From assembly GCA_963976865.1 (NCBI GenBank), contig CAXBLY010000007.1, positions 54,668 through 118,667 on the forward strand: 64,000 nt of DNA. Reading direction: 5' to 3'. Below, in pieces: positions 63,487 to 64,000 of this stretch. Origin of the DNA: UBA1858 sp963976865. GTDB lineage: Bacteria > Pseudomonadota > Gammaproteobacteria > UBA4575. Below the pieces are notes generated by a model, which had not been told where the DNA came from, did no database searches, and saw only the letters and a list, made by a program, of their open reading frames with translations. Made by a program: the position numbers and the translations under genes. Numbering within the stretch: the first letter of the stretch is position 1; every line of letters begins with the position of its first letter.

Positions 63487-64000
63487 ATGATTAAAAATAC
63501 CCTACTAGCACTTTTGTTAGCATTGGCAGGTGCAAGCTATGTCCATGCAGAAGATGCTTACTCAACAAACAGCATGGCTGGCATGTCGTATCCAATGCAA
63601 AAATCTATGGATCCACAAGTGTGGATGCAGATGATGACGATGATGATGGACCCGGCCAAGGCAACATCAATGGAAAATTGCGCGTTATGCCATGAAGGCG
63701 ATGACCTTGCGCGTTATGTCAAGGACTTCGGTCCAATGATGGAGCCGATGCAAAAGATGGGGCAGGCAATGTCACCTCATCAAATGCTACAGCAATTAAA
63801 CCCAATGATGGGTGGCATGGGCAACATGATGAATCCAATGTCCATGATGATGAACCCAATGAGTATGATGAACCCTATGATGGGCATGATGGGGCCAGCC
63901 ATGAGCATGATGGGACCGATGATGAATCCTATGGGCATGATGGGCCCAATGATGAATCCTATGAGTATGATGGGGCCAGCCATGGGCATGATGGGACCAA
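63487..64000 (+). CDS. Exported Met-rich protein with a CxxCH haem motif (3' truncated by window)
   Basis: Open to the window edge with 171 codons visible. GGAG lies 8 bases before the ATG. A signal peptide is clear (NTLLALLLALAGASYVHA, cleavage before ED). Residues 65-69 are CALCH, the haem c attachment motif, in an otherwise unmatched context (SMENCALCHEGDDLARYVKD). Upstream and downstream are Met-rich; from residue 84 the sequence becomes mostly Met, Asn, Pro, Gly (MGPMMNPMGMMGPMMNPM). No family is recognised. The gene is 35 bases after the DUF302 gene in the same direction, so the three genes from 61819 form a probable operon. Confidence 0.85.
   Translation, partial: MIKNTLLALLLALAGASYVHAEDAYSTNSMAGMSYPMQKSMDPQVWMQMMTMMMDPAKATSMENCALCHEGDDLARYVKDFGPMMEPMQKMGQAMSPHQMLQQLNPMMGGMGNMMNPMSMMMNPMSMMNPMMGMMGPAMSMMGPMMNPMGMMGPMMNPMSMMGPAMGMMGP

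Overview
The window is chromosomal DNA from a gammaproteobacterium. The evidence is gene order: leuS-lptE-holA, proA-nadD-rsfS-rlmH, maf-rng-yhdP-nitrilase-tldD-pmbA, purMN beside a CDP-alcohol phosphatidyltransferase and hda, fmdB-DUF502-aspS-nudB-yebC-ruvCAB-ybgC-tolQRAB-pal-cpoB-queE-queC. A DsrE2-type protein next to exported Met-rich proteins at the right end hints at a sulfur-oxidising lifestyle, but no dsr, sox or hdr genes are in view, so this is only a hint. Most genes have moderate GC; 26.1-33.6 kb is visibly AT-richer.

Layout. 1-6.9 kb: end of leuS, LPS assembly (lptE), a reversed beta-hydroxyacid dehydrogenase, DNA polymerase delta subunit, proline, NAD and ribosome-maturation genes. 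7.6-18.3 kb: maf, RNase G, the AsmA-like giant YhdP, a nitrilase and the TldD/PmbA protease pair, the last two separated by a tandem repeat array. 18.3-26.1 kb: DUF3108, purN, purM on the minus strand; phosphatidyltransferase and hda on the plus strand; DUF2069, wrbA and arsC-like genes on the minus strand. 26.1-39.0 kb: a surface-polysaccharide locus (unknown exported protein, Wzx flippase, Wzy-like polymerase, four glycosyltransferases, a bi-domain oxidoreductase, a heparinase II/III-like protein). 39.0-46.0 kb: sucCD, a small GIY-YIG protein inside repeats, an NlpC/P60 lipoprotein, rlmD and a small exported unknown. 46.2-61.7 kb: the fmdB-aspS group, a PilF/PilW-like TPR lipoprotein, nudB-yebC-ruvCAB, the complete Tol-Pal operon and two queuosine genes. 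61.8-64.0 kb: DsrE2-like protein, Met-rich DUF302 protein, and a Met-rich CxxCH protein that runs off the window.

Repeats dominate the non-coding DNA. Eleven intergenic arrays carry a 20-bp palindromic core of the form ATTCCC-N8-GGGAAT, like Neisseria dRS3. The core has alternative stems ATCCCC/GGGGAT and ATCTCC/GGAGAT in which both arms change together. In most arrays one core type alternates with an inverted partner, and each locus has its own filler and often a near-constant period (183 bp, about 109 bp, about 195 bp). A separate 40/41-bp tandem repeat lies upstream of the GIY-YIG gene. The arrays are absent inside the Tol-Pal operon and inside the polysaccharide gene run. No transposase, integrase, CRISPR, tRNA or rRNA was recognised.

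The most unusual part is the right end. Two consecutive exported proteins consist largely of Met/Asn/Pro/Gly repeats, one carrying a DUF302 domain and one a single haem-c type CxxCH motif, directly behind a cytoplasmic DsrE2-like sulfur-carrier protein. I read this as a candidate uncharacterised periplasmic system linked to sulfur or metal chemistry.
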